Origin: Arcuatula senhousia
Lineage: Eukaryota > Mollusca > Bivalvia > Mytilida > Mytilidae
Length of the DNA stretch: 64,000 nt
Assembly (NCBI GenBank): GCA_963971305.1
Contig: OZ020303.1
Location: forward strand, 19,217,184-19,281,183
Direction: 5' to 3'
Program-made: the position numbers and the translations under genes
Notes under the pieces: model-generated
Database searches by the model: none
Told to the model about the DNA's origin: nothing
Seen by the model: only the letters and a program-made list of their open reading frames with translations
Shown here: positions 46,437-61,400 of the stretch, piece after piece
Position numbering within the stretch: position 1 is the stretch's first letter
How the letters are laid out: every line of letters starts with the position of its first letter

Positions 46437-49400
46437 CTGAAATAGAGAATAAAATGTTAATAATAAGCTAGTCCTTTATTTTACCAAAGACTAAAAAAAT
46501 CTTTAATCAGCAACCCCTGAAGTTAATATTTGCTAAAGTATCTGATCTACAACAAACAACAAAACCTATGTTTTATCAGATACAAAGATTCTGTAACTGT
46601 ACAATTTTACATTTTCAATCTATTTCTGATTTATTTAAGCCATCTACATATACATTTCACACTTAGACCAGTGGTAGAATTCACACTTACTTCTGACTTC
46701 ATCCCCATAAGGTGTTGGAGCCTCCTCTATTCCACCAAAGCATACCCTCTGATCAGCACAATAAGGTGTGGCTATAGGGGTCATATCTTTGTGGACCTGA
46801 CACCAATGACATCCCATTACACTAATACAACCACTGAAACACAAATAATAATGTTTAAGCTTTAAAATAGTATCATATTTCACTCTTTTTTTATTCACCA
46901 TTAATCTTTTAGTCTTTTCACTTATAAAGCACCTTGTTAGAACTTGTTTATTAAGAGATTTCTGTTATTGGCTTTTTCAAGGTTTACGATATTTTTTATT
47001 ATGAAGGACATTTTGTGTCTTGATTTTTTTTACTAAAGAAACTTGAAGGCCCCTTTTATTTTGCATTTCTATCATTATATGAGAAAACTGATGCACCTTT
47101 TGTAATAGCATGATATCTACCTATAAGCATATAAGTCTAATTGAAACTAGTGTGTTCACTTGCATTTCAAAGCTATTGAAGAAAATAGCTCATTTTTTGC
47201 AGACTACCTCATGATTCTAATTTTGACTTACAGTTTACTAGTTCTTCCTTGACAGGTATACCTCCTACATGGTTTCTTATCTTCTGTCAGTTTAGGATCT
47301 AATCTTACTATTCTCTCCTTTTCGGGTTCTTTTTCACAACTGGGATTTCTACATATATAATAAGGAATAATATTTAGCGACAATTATTTTAGGAATGCGA
47401 AAGACTCTAGAATGGATGTAGTCCTAGAAAGTCTAAATGTTATTCAGTTGAGGCATGCATCTTGTTAATGAATGAACAATTAAAACACTTGTAAAACAGT
47501 TGTATCACTATCATCCAGATCTTTAAATAATATATAGGGTACTTTTATTTTTGTTCATACACGTCAAATAATAAATTCTAATTTTACAGCATTTTAATAC
47601 TTACACATTTTCCTCCTCCAATAATCCTCCTGTACAAAAGTCAACCTCTAAATTACATTCACAAGGACATTCACATACTGTCTGCTCCATCTGTTTACAA
47701 TTCAGACATAATCTGTCAGACTGAAAAACAATGAAATATATTGTGAAAGATTTAAAATTTTGAGTTGACAACATTTATGGTTAATTGTGGGTTTCAAATT
47801 TTTCCCGGTACATAGATGTGTCTGTTGTGTGGCACTTTATCTCAAGGACAATCAAGAAAAAAAGAATTTTCAACCAATTTTATATTAAATATAATTCTAC
47901 AGTATTATATCCACCAATAAATTTTCATAAAACCTAATAGAAAATCTAGACAGCATCTTCATCAACAGTTGTACATTTTGTTCTTCAATATAACTTGTGT
48001 TAGGTAGTACTCCACAATTAATTTATTTAGCTTATTTTTGCATGTGCTCGACGTTGACTATTTTGTCCCGGGTTCTTGTAATCGCTTAAACTGCTATTTG
48101 CACTTTAAACTAGGTGGTGTTCCAAACTCCGGGCATGTTTAGTGCCGTATTTGGTTTCTTTGTTGTACTCGTTGCCCCTAGCAACTCTTGACATTTGTCA
48201 AAAATTTGGGGACAAAAATACGCAAAAATCGGGGTTTTGTCCTTTTTTTGAACGTTGCCAGTAGTCGAGCTTTCGGTTCAGGTGAAACATAACATGTATG
48301 AAATGAAAGCCCGAAAACAGTCCTTTCTTTTAAGACCAAATAAACCTATCTGACTTCGGCTCTTTTTTCCGCTAAAATTGTTCAAACTTAAAAATCTAAA
48401 AATAGCACATTTAAATTTAAGCCCATCCGCTGGTCACCATGCACAGCCGGAAGCGACGCTTTATGATCATTGGTATTGATTTTTTCGAAATTATTCTTTA
48501 AAACAATAACCGTGGATTGTAATTTTTATATAACGGGTCCAGATTTTTTATTTGTCTTGTTTTAAGACCAAAACGAATCAATATTTTCATTTAACAAAAA
48601 AGTTCACGGGGGCCACATTCGAAAACAATACTGTGAAAAAATCCTAATTGTGGAGTACTACCTTAGCAAGTCACAGAATATGGTGTCAGTTGCATAGACC
48701 ATAACTCCAGGTGTCTGTATACCAGATATCAGATGCCTAGCTATTATACTTTTCTTGTAATTCATTTTCCACAAAAGTCTTACAAAAAGCCGCCGGAAAG
48801 TAAAACATATGTCTCGCCTTCAGCGACTTTAAGGCTAGACAAAAACAGAACTGATGATCTTCACAAACTTACCATACTACAAGGACAGAATGCTGTAGCT
48901 GTATCACATGTATGGTTGACTATACCCAGGAAAGCATTGGTGTAAGGAATTTGTACAATCTAAAACAAAGAAATGCAAAGTCTGTGATACCAATCTTTAA
49001 TTCAAAGAATATTTTTGTTGTGGACTAGCAATAATGCAGATCAATCTGGAGCAAAATTCAACAAATCAAATCATTTGTCTTACATTGCAAATCTAAATAC
49101 ACTAATCTATAACATAAAAATAGGGCATGTAATGGGACATTAAATGATACCCCGCCACGTTATAATATCAAAAGTTCATAAAATTTTATTTCAAAGTGGC
49201 CTTTCTCGAAAACTATTTTTCATATCAAGCTGGAAATTAAACTTGACCTGTATTTTATTGTATTCAATAGCTGTACAAAATATCATTTGAATCCCATGAA
49301 GCATTTTCAAGTTATTGGTCGGAAACTCAAAATTTCATGAAATTTGATTTTTCAAAGTGGCCTATCTGGAAAAATATTTATTGGATCATGCTGGAAATCA

Positions 49401-52400
49401 AACTTGACCTGTATTTTATTGTACTAAACAGCTGTGCAAAATATCATTCAAATCCTTTGACACGTTTTCAAGTTATTGGTCGGAAACTCAAAATTTCATG
49501 AAATTTGATTTTTCAAAGTGGCCTATCTGGAAAACTATTTATTGGATCATGCTGGAAATCAAACTTGACCTGTATTTTATTGTACTAAACAGCTGTGCAA
49601 AATATCATTCAAATCCTTTGACGCAATTTCAAGTTATTGGTCGGAAACTCAAAATTTCATGAAATTTGATTTTTCAAAGTGGCCTATCTTGAAAACTATT
49701 TTTTGGATCATGCTGGAAATCGAACTTGACCTGTATTTTATTGTACTAAACAGCTGTGCAAAATATCATTCAAATCCTTTGACGCGTTTTCAAGTTATTG
49801 GTCGGAAACTCAAAATTTCATGAAATTTGATTTTTCAAAGTGGCCTATCTTGAAAACTATTTTTTGGATCATGCTGGAAATCGAACCTGACCTGTATTTT
49901 ATTGTACTAAACAGCTGTGCAAAATATCATTCAAATCCTTTGACGCGTTTTCAAGTTATTGGTCGGAAACCTTCGGGGGACGGACAGACGGACAGACGGA
50001 CAGACAGACGGACGGACGGACAGACACCGAAAAAAACTGAGGGTATAACATAATACCCTGCCACTTCGTGTGGCGGGGTATAAAAAAATATTAAACACTT
50101 TTAAAACTTTACTTAATGCAAAAATACTTGATAACAAAGACTTACTTGATATCTTGAGCAGTGTTCACCATGGACAAGGTTGGTCAAAACACCAGATAAA
50201 CTTGTGTTGAACTGAAATAAACAATGTTTCATTGATGATGAGAACACAAATCTTTGCAGACTTTAAGTAAACATCTGATTTTTATTGAATTACTTTAAAG
50301 TTTTGATTATGTTTGACAGAGATTCCCAAACATCTTACAAAGATAACATGAAATACAATTTTATTTGATGAATTCTCCACGCTATTGTTTCTAATTATGG
50401 TTTGGATAAAAATGCTTCAGTCATTGTTGATGAGGTTATTTAAATGTTTGACTAGTTGAGGCATAATGGTTAACTTTTTACTATTCAAGGAACTACCTTT
50501 ATGGACTATTTGAACCACATGGTCGAAAACTGGTTTTACAGTCCTTGAAAATTATTCACTTAAAAACTGTATTTGTCTCCCTTGGCCATCGAAACATTGT
50601 AAGGCAAAGTGTGGAAAAGAAAGACAAATTAATTAATTAACTTCTGTATTTTGTTGTTGTTGTGTTACTTGATGAAAGGGAGACAAGTTACTGTTTTAAA
50701 AAAGTTTTGGAAGAGAAGAATCCCTGAAATGATTAAGCATTCTTTTAAATTTTTTTCTCAAATTAAAGTTTACTATTACTTTAATACTTTTACATACACT
50801 GTAATATCTCTGTATGGTTCTATCAGTAAATCTGTTACATCGCTTCTTCTGTACAAAATGTCTATGGTTCAGGATGTCATTTGCTACCAATGGCTCCTAC
50901 AAAGTAAACAAATATTGACATTTAAATGTGGAAGTTAAGAAATTAAACTTTCTTTTTTTTTAATAGTTTCCTTTAACAGTCCAAGTATGTTTAACTCAAT
51001 ACAAACATTTTAAATTTCTATATTTCTTAATAACAGTAAATGAATGATCTTTAACAGCATTTTTGGTGTATTGTAAAGGTGGAATTTGACACACAGTGAT
51101 ATTTTTGCATTTTAGTAACATGCACTTTTTGTGTGCAGCATAAATTAACAATTTTCTGATTATTTCTATAATTAACTGTTTGTGTAGGAGTCATTTTTGA
51201 AGATATTTTTTGTGATCACATAGAAAGTGATAATAACACCAAAGGAAAAATTCTATGTTAACGTGTGTGTGTGTTAGGGATTATTGTCCTTTTCATCGTG
51301 GAGTTCTCAGAGGGAACCACCGACCTAGGGCAGGTAACTGACAAACCTAATCACATACAGTTGGGAAAGTACTTTTTTGTAAATTATACAGGACTCGAAC
51401 ACCACCTGAGAGGTGATAGGCTAATGATCAATAGTGTGTTATTCAAACCTGCGCCCTAGATCATTGGCCACCCAGTTAACAGTATATTCACTAGTTGAAA
51501 TATTCAAAAAATATTGCTAACAGCACTACATGTAAATATTGTAATAAGCTTACCTGGTGAGTTATGTGTTGCTTTTCTACAGGACCTTTACCATTAGGTT
51601 CGATTAAAGCTGGGTGTGCTACTAAATAACCCGTGTCATCCATTATAAAACACCTACAATAGAGAATGTGCCAATTTAAGAAACTAAAAGTAACCTAAAA
51701 TACTCATTTATTACAATTTTTATTTACAAAATGTGAGCATCACATTAGTCTAAATCAAATAATTCCCTCACTATAACAACACATTGCAAATACAAGAAAA
51801 TGTGCCGAAGAGCCACATGATTGCCCTTCCATTCTTGACCCCCAATGTGTATTACCTAGGATATAAACCTTTACCAAGAAATCAATCAGAAATGTTCAGG
51901 CGTAAAATATAGGTCGCAGTAACCTTATTTCTGTTGGGTGATGTCATGTTACCAAGACTCATAAGTAGTGAAATATCATTGACTCCGAACATAAAGTATG
52001 AATAACTTCATAGTGACCTAATTTCTAGTGGATAATATAGCCCTACTCAAACCTATCTAGTGGTGACATATCCCAACATCTAGTATCCAAGTAATGGACC
52101 TTAACCAAAGTGTTACGGACATACAGATGGCGGAACAGACATGGGTAAAACTATCTGGCCGATCCACATACGTGGTCAGCCATAATTAAGTGATAGATAC
52201 AAGTACATGTAAAATGCTAAATTCAAGATAACTCAATAGTTAATATTCAGATTTCGAAGTAATAAGCATAACACATTAAACTAATTATAATACATGTATT
52301 ATTTGTTTGCAATTCATTGGCTCATAATAAATTGGAGACTTTTTTGAGAGTACATGTACAATTATCATCCAAATATCCCCACTTACCTGACAGTTTTATG

Positions 52401-55400
52401 ACTACAGATGGAGATATGATCCTGTAACATCTTATAGAAGAATCCTAAGGTCAAGTCCATACCCATTACTGCTACAACTTTGTTAGCTGAACTGTGCATA
52501 GCATCTGGTCTGAGGGAGAAAAAAGAACTTTATGTATCAACTCTGTTTTCTGTTATCAAAGATTTTAAATGCTACATTACTACTGACACTATAAATAAAT
52601 CATTGGTAAAATCACTAAGAAAATTACCAGTGATTGTAAAACTCTAAAATTTTAATAAAGAAAAGCAACCTATTTCTAATGGGTGTTTGAAAGACTTATG
52701 AGACATCAGGGTTCCCACTATTTTTTTGACACAAAATTCAAGGGTATTTCAAGGACTTTTCAAGGGTATTGAGGTCATTTTCAAGGATTAACATAGTCCG
52801 CAAAAAAATTTAAAAATCCAATAGTTTTGGCCTTTTTTTATCAAACAGTCAACAAATCTGCATATGATAAAATTCCAGGGTTTTTCAAGGATATTTGAAA
52901 AAAATCAAGGATTTTTCCAGCTTTTTGAGCATTGAAATGAAATTTAAGGACTTTTCCAGGTTTCCTTGAATTCAAGGATGGCGTGGGAACCCTGAGACAT
53001 ATACAGATATTTCCTGCATTAAGGTATCCAAAATACAAGGAAAGTGATTTTTGATTGATGATATTTTATATAGAATATATTCAGTTATCCATTTTTACAT
53101 GTAGAAAAAATGTTTGAACTGATGTAATATTGCTTCATTTCTTACCAGTGCAATATTCTTTTTATTCATTAGTATTTTTTTTAATGTTTCTTCAATAGTT
53201 TCCAAGGATCTGAGCACCCTAAATAATTTTGTAAAAGTTTAAAATACTTACTTTCCCTCATAAATGGAATGACTGATAGTAGTGATGTAACCGGCACCAC
53301 CCATATCTAGGTAGGGGGCTGTCAGGGTCACTCTACCAGGAAACTCAAAAGACCTCATATACCTGGAAAATATTAATAATCAAAATTACAAACATTTAAA
53401 TGGAAAAGTTCAACTTTTGTATTTTTTTTTTATATTTAAAACTCATCAACTTGTCTTAATTCTTATAAATAACCTAATCAAATATATTGAAATATTTCTT
53501 TATATTTTTTTTTCTTTCTGAGCAAATATACTTTTCCGGAAAATCAAAGACAATTATCAAAATATCAGATAAACAATTTTTTTTTCCCATTCAAAAAGCC
53601 TTGAACAAGTTCCTTTAGATTTATCTGATACCTTACTTTAATCAAAATATATATGACTTACCAATTGCGTTTTGAAGGATCAAATGTTTTGTCTAACAGA
53701 GTACCAGGATATATTCTGAACACACCACTAGGGGTAGCAATATACCTGGAAATTAAAACAAAATGGTTAAACAAAATCAAAAGATGTGCCACAATGATTA
53801 TATCCTACTAATATTCCATGAAGTTTTACATTTCTGCAAATTCTTTTCAAAGATATAAAGTTGGAAATCTGACTAACAAACTGAATGTTTACATTTTGAT
53901 GTGCAATGATATTCATAATCTGCATCTTGAATGATCCAATTTGTATACCAAAAGAGCCAGGCTTTTACACAAAGGTAAATCTCAATGTGAGAGATGAAAT
54001 AACAGACAAAAACACACAGACAAAAAAGACAGTCAATAAAATTTTCTTAAATGTAACTTTATCTGTATAAGAAACATGATGATTTAGTTACCGCCTAATG
54101 ATACTATCTCTATAGGCACTGTTGTTATATCTGATCTTCCAATCATAAGTGATCCTTCCTGTAGCGAGGGCATCATCTCGAACTCCATCCTAAAATTTAA
54201 ATCATTATTATAAGGTCCTTGGTTTTATACTATGAAAGAATATAAATCAGTGGGTATCAATTCTTGTGGTTTGAGAATAATTTATCTATCAATTCATGGA
54301 TTCATAAATTTTTGTTTTAACAAAGTCTTTATCCATAGCAATGTAAATTAAATAGATTCTGGTAACCTAATTTCATGGTTTGCAAGGCACATAAAAAGAA
54401 CATACATAGGCAGCCCACAAAAATTAATTAATTCTTTAACAATAAATTTTAAAGTTTTATTTGATAAATTTTTGATTGGATCATCTTATGAACTTTGATT
54501 GAATTTCGATGATTTTTTTCAAATTGTAATTGTGATAACCATCAAAGTTTTTCCAACAGTTCCATGAAATATGAAGATTTAGCGTTTCTAGATGAAATAA
54601 AGCAAGAATGTGTCCATGGGACACGGATGCTCCCGCTGGCCTCAAATAAAAAGTTGATGTCCGACAGATCTAAAATTCGCTTAGGACGTATTGTTTGTAA
54701 TACTGAACCGTCCTACCAAGTTTCAAGTCATTCCCATTTATGGTTTCTGAGAAAAGCTTGACGGAAATTCGTACGGACGTACATGAGTAAAACTTAATGC
54801 CCCCCGACATGTCGTCGCGGGGGCATAAAAATGTAAAAACTTTTCACACTTTACCTTGATTCCAGGATTTGTGAGTTCCACATAAGGTTCCTTGAGGTAA
54901 GCTGTATAACTCCTAACCAGCTTCTTATCTTCAGAAAGACTTAGGTGATCATAAGGTTCCTTAAAGCACTTAGGGGACAGAAATATGGTACTGGTATCTA
55001 CAATGTGAAGTCCAATTGTTATACATAGTTATCTAGTAAAATTGGCTATGGCCTAGTGCTAAAAATATCTAGCATCATTTAAAAATTTATAATTTCTATC
55101 TTTTATATTTTATTGAGCATATTTTAAGATCTAGATTATCAATAAGACAAAAAGAGAGATATGTCTCATTTACAATTCTTAAAAGATTTCTTGACACTTC
55201 ATAAAATCTTCAATTCAAATACTCTTACATTCAAAAATTATCTAAAATTGTTCAACATCGATGAACTGAATTGATGCACCAAACAAACTTTAAGAACTTT
55301 AGAGTTTTTAACAAACCTTCTGTAGCTAGTTGTTTTAGATGTAGACACATATTACTGGCTGATAACAAATCAAGTCTGTGGTACAACAAGTTCATATCAC

Positions 55401-58400
55401 TGCTATCTGAACCTACATAAATATCAAATAATAATCCTTAGACAAATGTTTAATATGTTTGACTATACTATAGAGAACAAAATCATTGTATGCTGTACAA
55501 CAATCTTACTTTTGTCTAAATATAAATATATATCGAAAAATAAGTTAAACAACGCCTCTTTGTAACATGTGTCTTTTATATGTATATGATTAGAATGAAT
55601 AATATAATTCATCCAAGAGGCGTTGTTTAACTTATTTTTCGATATTTTATTCCTTGTGCAAGTTTGAACATTTTTCGCTATAAATATAATTCATTCTAAA
55701 ATCGGAGTTTGATATAGTAAAAGATAACACTGAAACAAATAACTTTTAAATAAACTAGAAAACTGTGATGACAGCTCACTTATACCTCTACTTGTTATTT
55801 TATAAGATACTTAAGGATGGTCATCCTTCATGTTCCAGGATTTCAGCCTGTTTTCGGAACTCCTCTAGACTTTACCTTTGAATATTGAAGAAATGTTTTG
55901 CACACTGACCCCTAAATTTTACATTTTCCAATTATAGAGACCTAAACAACCAACTGCCTGAAATTTCTTGATACAGCTTTATGGTTTTTAAAGCCATAAA
56001 TGTCACAATGTTAAAGTTATATAAAATCTAGAGGAGTCTGATTTCCCGTTAAATGTTTGATGTCATATAAACTACAGTACAAATTGTATTTTATGTTGCT
56101 TGAAACAGTTTTTATTACTGGTCATACAGAAGTTGTTTACCTTGAATTTTTTAATATGACTATTTTTATTCATTCAGTCACAACCTGTGTTGCAATACTA
56201 CAAATAAAAATATCTTTTTATTATTTCAAACATACTTGTAATTTTCTTCAGAATTTTGACTTCTTCTGTTTTAGACACAGATTTTATGGCTACAATAAAT
56301 GGAGTATTCTCTACACGTTTCCAGATGTATGTTATGTTATGTGTTATAACAGGTGTGACATCGTTAGACTTCAATGGATCGCTCATCAACAATGTCCTTT
56401 CTCCAGATTCCATGCTAAAAAAACATATTATTCATTGATATAAATATCCAAATAGTGATTGAACAATGGACATAAATCAATTGTTTAGGCATATTTCAAA
56501 CAGGGAATTCAATGGTAATTTGAGTATCAATTTGTGGAACCAAAGATGTTTTTTTTTCTCTTCAAAATGTAAAATTGGGTGTCTAAAATAGCAGCAGTTC
56601 AAATTTCTAAATTATAAATTTATTTAAATGCTGTAGTTTTGTATATGGCACCTTGTTTGAGAAAGTTTTGGATTTCATAATGTAAATTAAAGCATATTTT
56701 GCCTTCTCACTTTTGGCCTCAGCATCTCTGGTGAGTCCTCAATAGATGAAACATGCAACAGAGGCAGTTTAAAATTATTTGCTTATAACTTTGTGTAAAT
56801 TTTTAGTAATGATTGTTGAGGTTAAAGGCCACACAGTATTGACTTACTTGATCATGTCACTTCTAATTCTGGCAAAGCCATCATTTTTCTCAAAGTGCCA
56901 GATATCTGTATGCATGGGTTGTAGATCTGTTTTGACAGGTCTTGTGAAGGATGGATGCATGATTGTATAGCCTGTAATAATATATATTAATTAAAGTTTA
57001 AAGCATTGTAATGTGTAAAGCATTGAAAGGGTCAATAATGTTATGTATGCTGCCAGAATAGTCAATTATCAGTAGTTGGTTTCAGAGATTTTTGTCAAGG
57101 AGTGATAGAAAAATTTAAAATGAAATATTAAGGTGGTTTGGTCAAAAAATGCACCTTGACCTTACCTCACATCATTTAAAGGAACAGACCTAAAGCAAAA
57201 TCAGTATTTTAGTTGTGTCATTTAAAATACCATAACTCCTCATTGTGTTTAGTTTAATGTTTTAATAATTTGTTATTCTTCCTTAATTTTTCTGAGTACA
57301 TTTTATCAAGACATACCTTGAGAGTTTATTATGAATGCATAAGAACCGTCCATTTCATCATAGTATGTAACATCCTGAACAATATCTTCCATGTGAAGAT
57401 CTACTCCCATAATTCCTATCACCTTGTTGTTATGGTAACAGGTCTGACTAATACTTATGGTTAAAGCTGAAAAAAAAAATTATCATAGAACATATAGAAT
57501 ATTCAATAAGCAAGATTTATTATATTTTTATGCAACATGACCTGATATATTTACATTCTGCAGATAAGTAATTATCAAATAATTTATTCTTGTGACTCTT
57601 CTCTTTTTCAACTAGTTGTAATATCATATAAGAATCATGTTTTGCCGTTTTTTATGTTTGTATCAACTATCAAGACAGTATTTTGATTATCTTTACACAA
57701 ACCATATGCTCACAAACAATTTTTTAAAGAACTCTCAATGAGTTATATGTTTCCTACAATTTATGTGTACATGTACATGTAATACCTTTATCAGCTTGGT
57801 CTGTATAGGGTAACGAGAAAACAGGTTGTTCAGACGCAGGCTCATGGAATGGCTCGTAGAACCTGCCTACAGACATACTCAGATCCTTAGTAGTGTTAAT
57901 TGCCATCATAGTACCAGGCTGAAAGAGAAATAAATGTTCAATATTTTAAATAATATTGATTAATTAAAAAAAAAAAGCATCCTTTATCTTTTCAATTTTT
58001 TTTATATCCCATATTCAATTTTCTTTTCTAGATATTATTTTGCTAATTAGAAAATAAAGGTCTTTGTCACTTGCCAACTTTCTCAAAAAACAAAAGAATA
58101 GCATTTGGGTATTGATATATTTCGAAAATAATTCATGTTCTCTTTTTCTTTTGTATGATTTTGTCATAGCATGAAAACAAACACATGGAACTACACCCAT
58201 GTTCACATTCTCTACAAAATGCAACTTTATCCATTTCTATTTTCTTCAAAATAAAAATGATCCTTTCTGGACAAAATGCTGATTTTTTAGCTGTCCAAAA
58301 ATTCAATTGTAATTTTCTGCTTCATTACAAAAATACTTCATTGGTAAAGTAAAATATCCCCTTTATATACACTTGGCCATAAGTTAGGGACCACCAAGTT

Positions 58401-61400
58401 TTAGTGATTAAAAAAAATGTGTAAATTATAACTTTATATAAAGCAACATGTTGTACTTAGATATTAATATTTACTGTATACTTTTATCCTTAAAATATTC
58501 AAATTTATGCAAGTTCCGTTACTTAAATACCGGTTACAAAAATGCTACCCCTATGCTTTAAAAAACCAAGTTTGGTTCGCTTTTTAAACTTTCCATCTCC
58601 ATGTATACAGTGGACTGATTTTATCATTTAAGGAACACATTTCAGAATGGTATATCATTACCTTAAGGTTTTTGAATGATTTGTAGGTATTTGTCTGTTT
58701 AAAAGTTATGGAGCACAATTTTAAAATTCTATGGCAAGCATATGACCATAAAGAAACACGTTCAACGTTTATGTGCGACCGGAAATGATAAAGAGCAAAA
58801 ACGCCTAAAACAAACTTACTAGTGAAAATATGGGATATTTGTAGTAAATTTACCATGTTCTGGCCTCATTCTGGCAATTAACCTCTTTGGGATGATTTCC
58901 TTTCGTTACAGTTTTACCTATTAAAATCTCTAGAAATAAGCTTTTTTCACTATTTGTTTTGCTTTTTATCATGTCAAAGTCACTAAATACCGTATGTGGT
59001 CATGCAGGATAATGATTGTTCACATAAATGACGGTTTTTCATTTGGTGAGTCGAGAGGTTTACTGATAATGACCTAAACGGGACCAATCAAAACAAGAAA
59101 ATGTGATTCTGACAGCACATTCGCAGTAAATGCAGGGTGCAAATTGATGAATATAACCCAAAATGGTGTTATTAAAGCGATATAAGTAACGCTTTCATTA
59201 AAAACCATCACCAATGCCTTAAGTTACAACCTTCATCATCGTGTATGTTATTAGGAGGCAATTTTAGAAAAGTAACCGGAAGTGCCAATGTCTTGCTCAT
59301 TTCTAACAAAGTGCGCCGAATTCATGTCAACAAATGCCTTCCTCTTATCTTCCAAAAGGTTTCAACATGCTAGCATTTTACACCAAGCATTGTTGAGCTT
59401 TTAAACTCAAACATTTTTTGGCGTCAGATTTTTTGGGTTTTGTCCACATTTTTCAAACTGGAATCAAATGGCACTATATGAATGTTTTTAATATCCGGTG
59501 GTTAATTTGTCTTCAAATGTTCTAAAATAAGAACTTTACTTGGAAATTAGTATTTATACTTTAAAGATTTGCCAATATTACACATCTAAAATGGTACTTG
59601 ATATAAAAAGGTAGTGGTCCCTAACTAATGGCCAAGTGTATATTTCATTATTTGCTTCTGTGACCTCAGTAGACTTACAATAATAGGTGCAGAACTCCTC
59701 TGTCTAACATTATACTGGGCAAAGTTTTGTTTGGCAACATTCTGGAGGAAGCTCTGTTCCCAAGTTATTGGTTTCCCATCTGAAAATATAACAGTTATAA
59801 GATTTTATTGTAAAATTAAGTTTATCTAAAACATACATCAAAAGGTTCAATACTAACAAATGTTTTAACTTTTTAAACATTGACAATTGTGTATCTTTAT
59901 TGTGCCCTTTTAAATTATTAAAGGACTAAAATCTCATTAAGCAAACATAAGTCTGTTTTTAATGCTCCATGCAAAATACTTCTGTTATATCATTGTTATA
60001 ATTGTGGATTCATTTATTTTCGTTGGTACCAACTTTCTTGTGATCAGTTCGTGGATTCTGAAGTCTGCAGCATACAGATCAATGTTAAATATTCTTTTCC
60101 TGGGGTATCAAATCTCGTGGGTCAAAACCACTCATGAAAACCACAAAAATTTGATACCCCACAAATAATAATGAAACCACAGTAACTACTACAAAGATTT
60201 TAAGCAGGTATTTCTACAGTGACTGTTTATGGGTACAAGTACAAAAAAAACTTATTACAATATTGAAAATTCATGTCTATTTTTTTACATTTATAGTATT
60301 TTTTGCTTGTATACAATGATGCACATGAATGTACAGTAACACCAGTCCAATCTGAACCCTGAATAGATCTAAATCCTGCCAACAAACAAAGCAGATTAAA
60401 GTTTTTTCTTAAAATTTCAATTCAACCCATATACCAGGCAATGCTTTTATTCCCATTACGGTGCAGGTTCAGTTAGGACAGGTCTTACTGTATATTCCTA
60501 GAAGATACCTACCATCAATAACAGCATATGTATTGATGATAACTCGGTTATTGAGTTTCCCGTTCAGTTCAGCAATGGTCTCCAACACAAAACTTGGCTC
60601 GTTGATAGATGACAACAGCCCACGACTGATGTAGATCACCATAGGGTGGTCTGTAAAAAGATGATGATCAATTCTTACAATATCTATCACTTACAAATAC
60701 TAATATGAGAATCCTCAAATGGGACTTAATCACTGTTAAAAATTTTAGATTTGTAATTATTATAGTTTTGGACTTTAAAGAGTTCATAAAATATTGTGGA
60801 TAGATACATGGAGAAAGTAAAAACTATACTGCTTCTGCATCTTTCATTCGAGGCTCTATATTTGGGTAAAGAGATTGCTGTTGGTTTTTTTTCTTTCAAT
60901 TCATGTATGTATATTCATCATTTTCATTTTATGCTAACATTTCTATTTTTCTATTTTTCTTTTGCATAATCAGACACAGCTTAAGATTATTTGCTTGGAA
61001 CTTTGTTATAGTTATTTCTTGCAAAGAGATATTTCTATTTCTTTATACTTCAATACTAAGATTAAGCACTTGAACTGATAATTTTGTAAATAACAGTGTT
61101 TTCCTATTTACCAGTATCCAATATGGGACCTTTCTGTGTACTTTTCTGTATTATTTCAAGAGCAGTTTCAAACCCTAGAGTGTGGTTAGTGGCAGCTGAA
61201 AAATAATAATAATCTTTACATAAAGTCAAATACTTTTCAAGAAATATATGAATATCTTTATCTACTTAAATTGTTTGTAAATGTTTTGATTGCATGACCT
61301 ATACCAGTTGTTTTTTTTTTTTGCCAGATGTAGTATTTGTACAGGACAATCATTCTCTGAGTATTTTGCTGACTGTTGGAGGCCTCCCCCCAAAAAAAGT

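Noticed and set aside
46530..46865. 111-codon plus-strand frame
   Set aside because: Antisense shadow of the CACHD1 exon at 46833-46691.
56057..56443. 128-codon plus-strand frame
   Set aside because: Antisense to the CACHD1 exon at 56414-56236, whose minus-strand reading fits the gene in phase.
58584..58856. 90-codon frame as transposase of the TA-flanked element
   Set aside because: No DDE/D-type motif or helix-turn-helix seen; much shorter than a mariner transposase.
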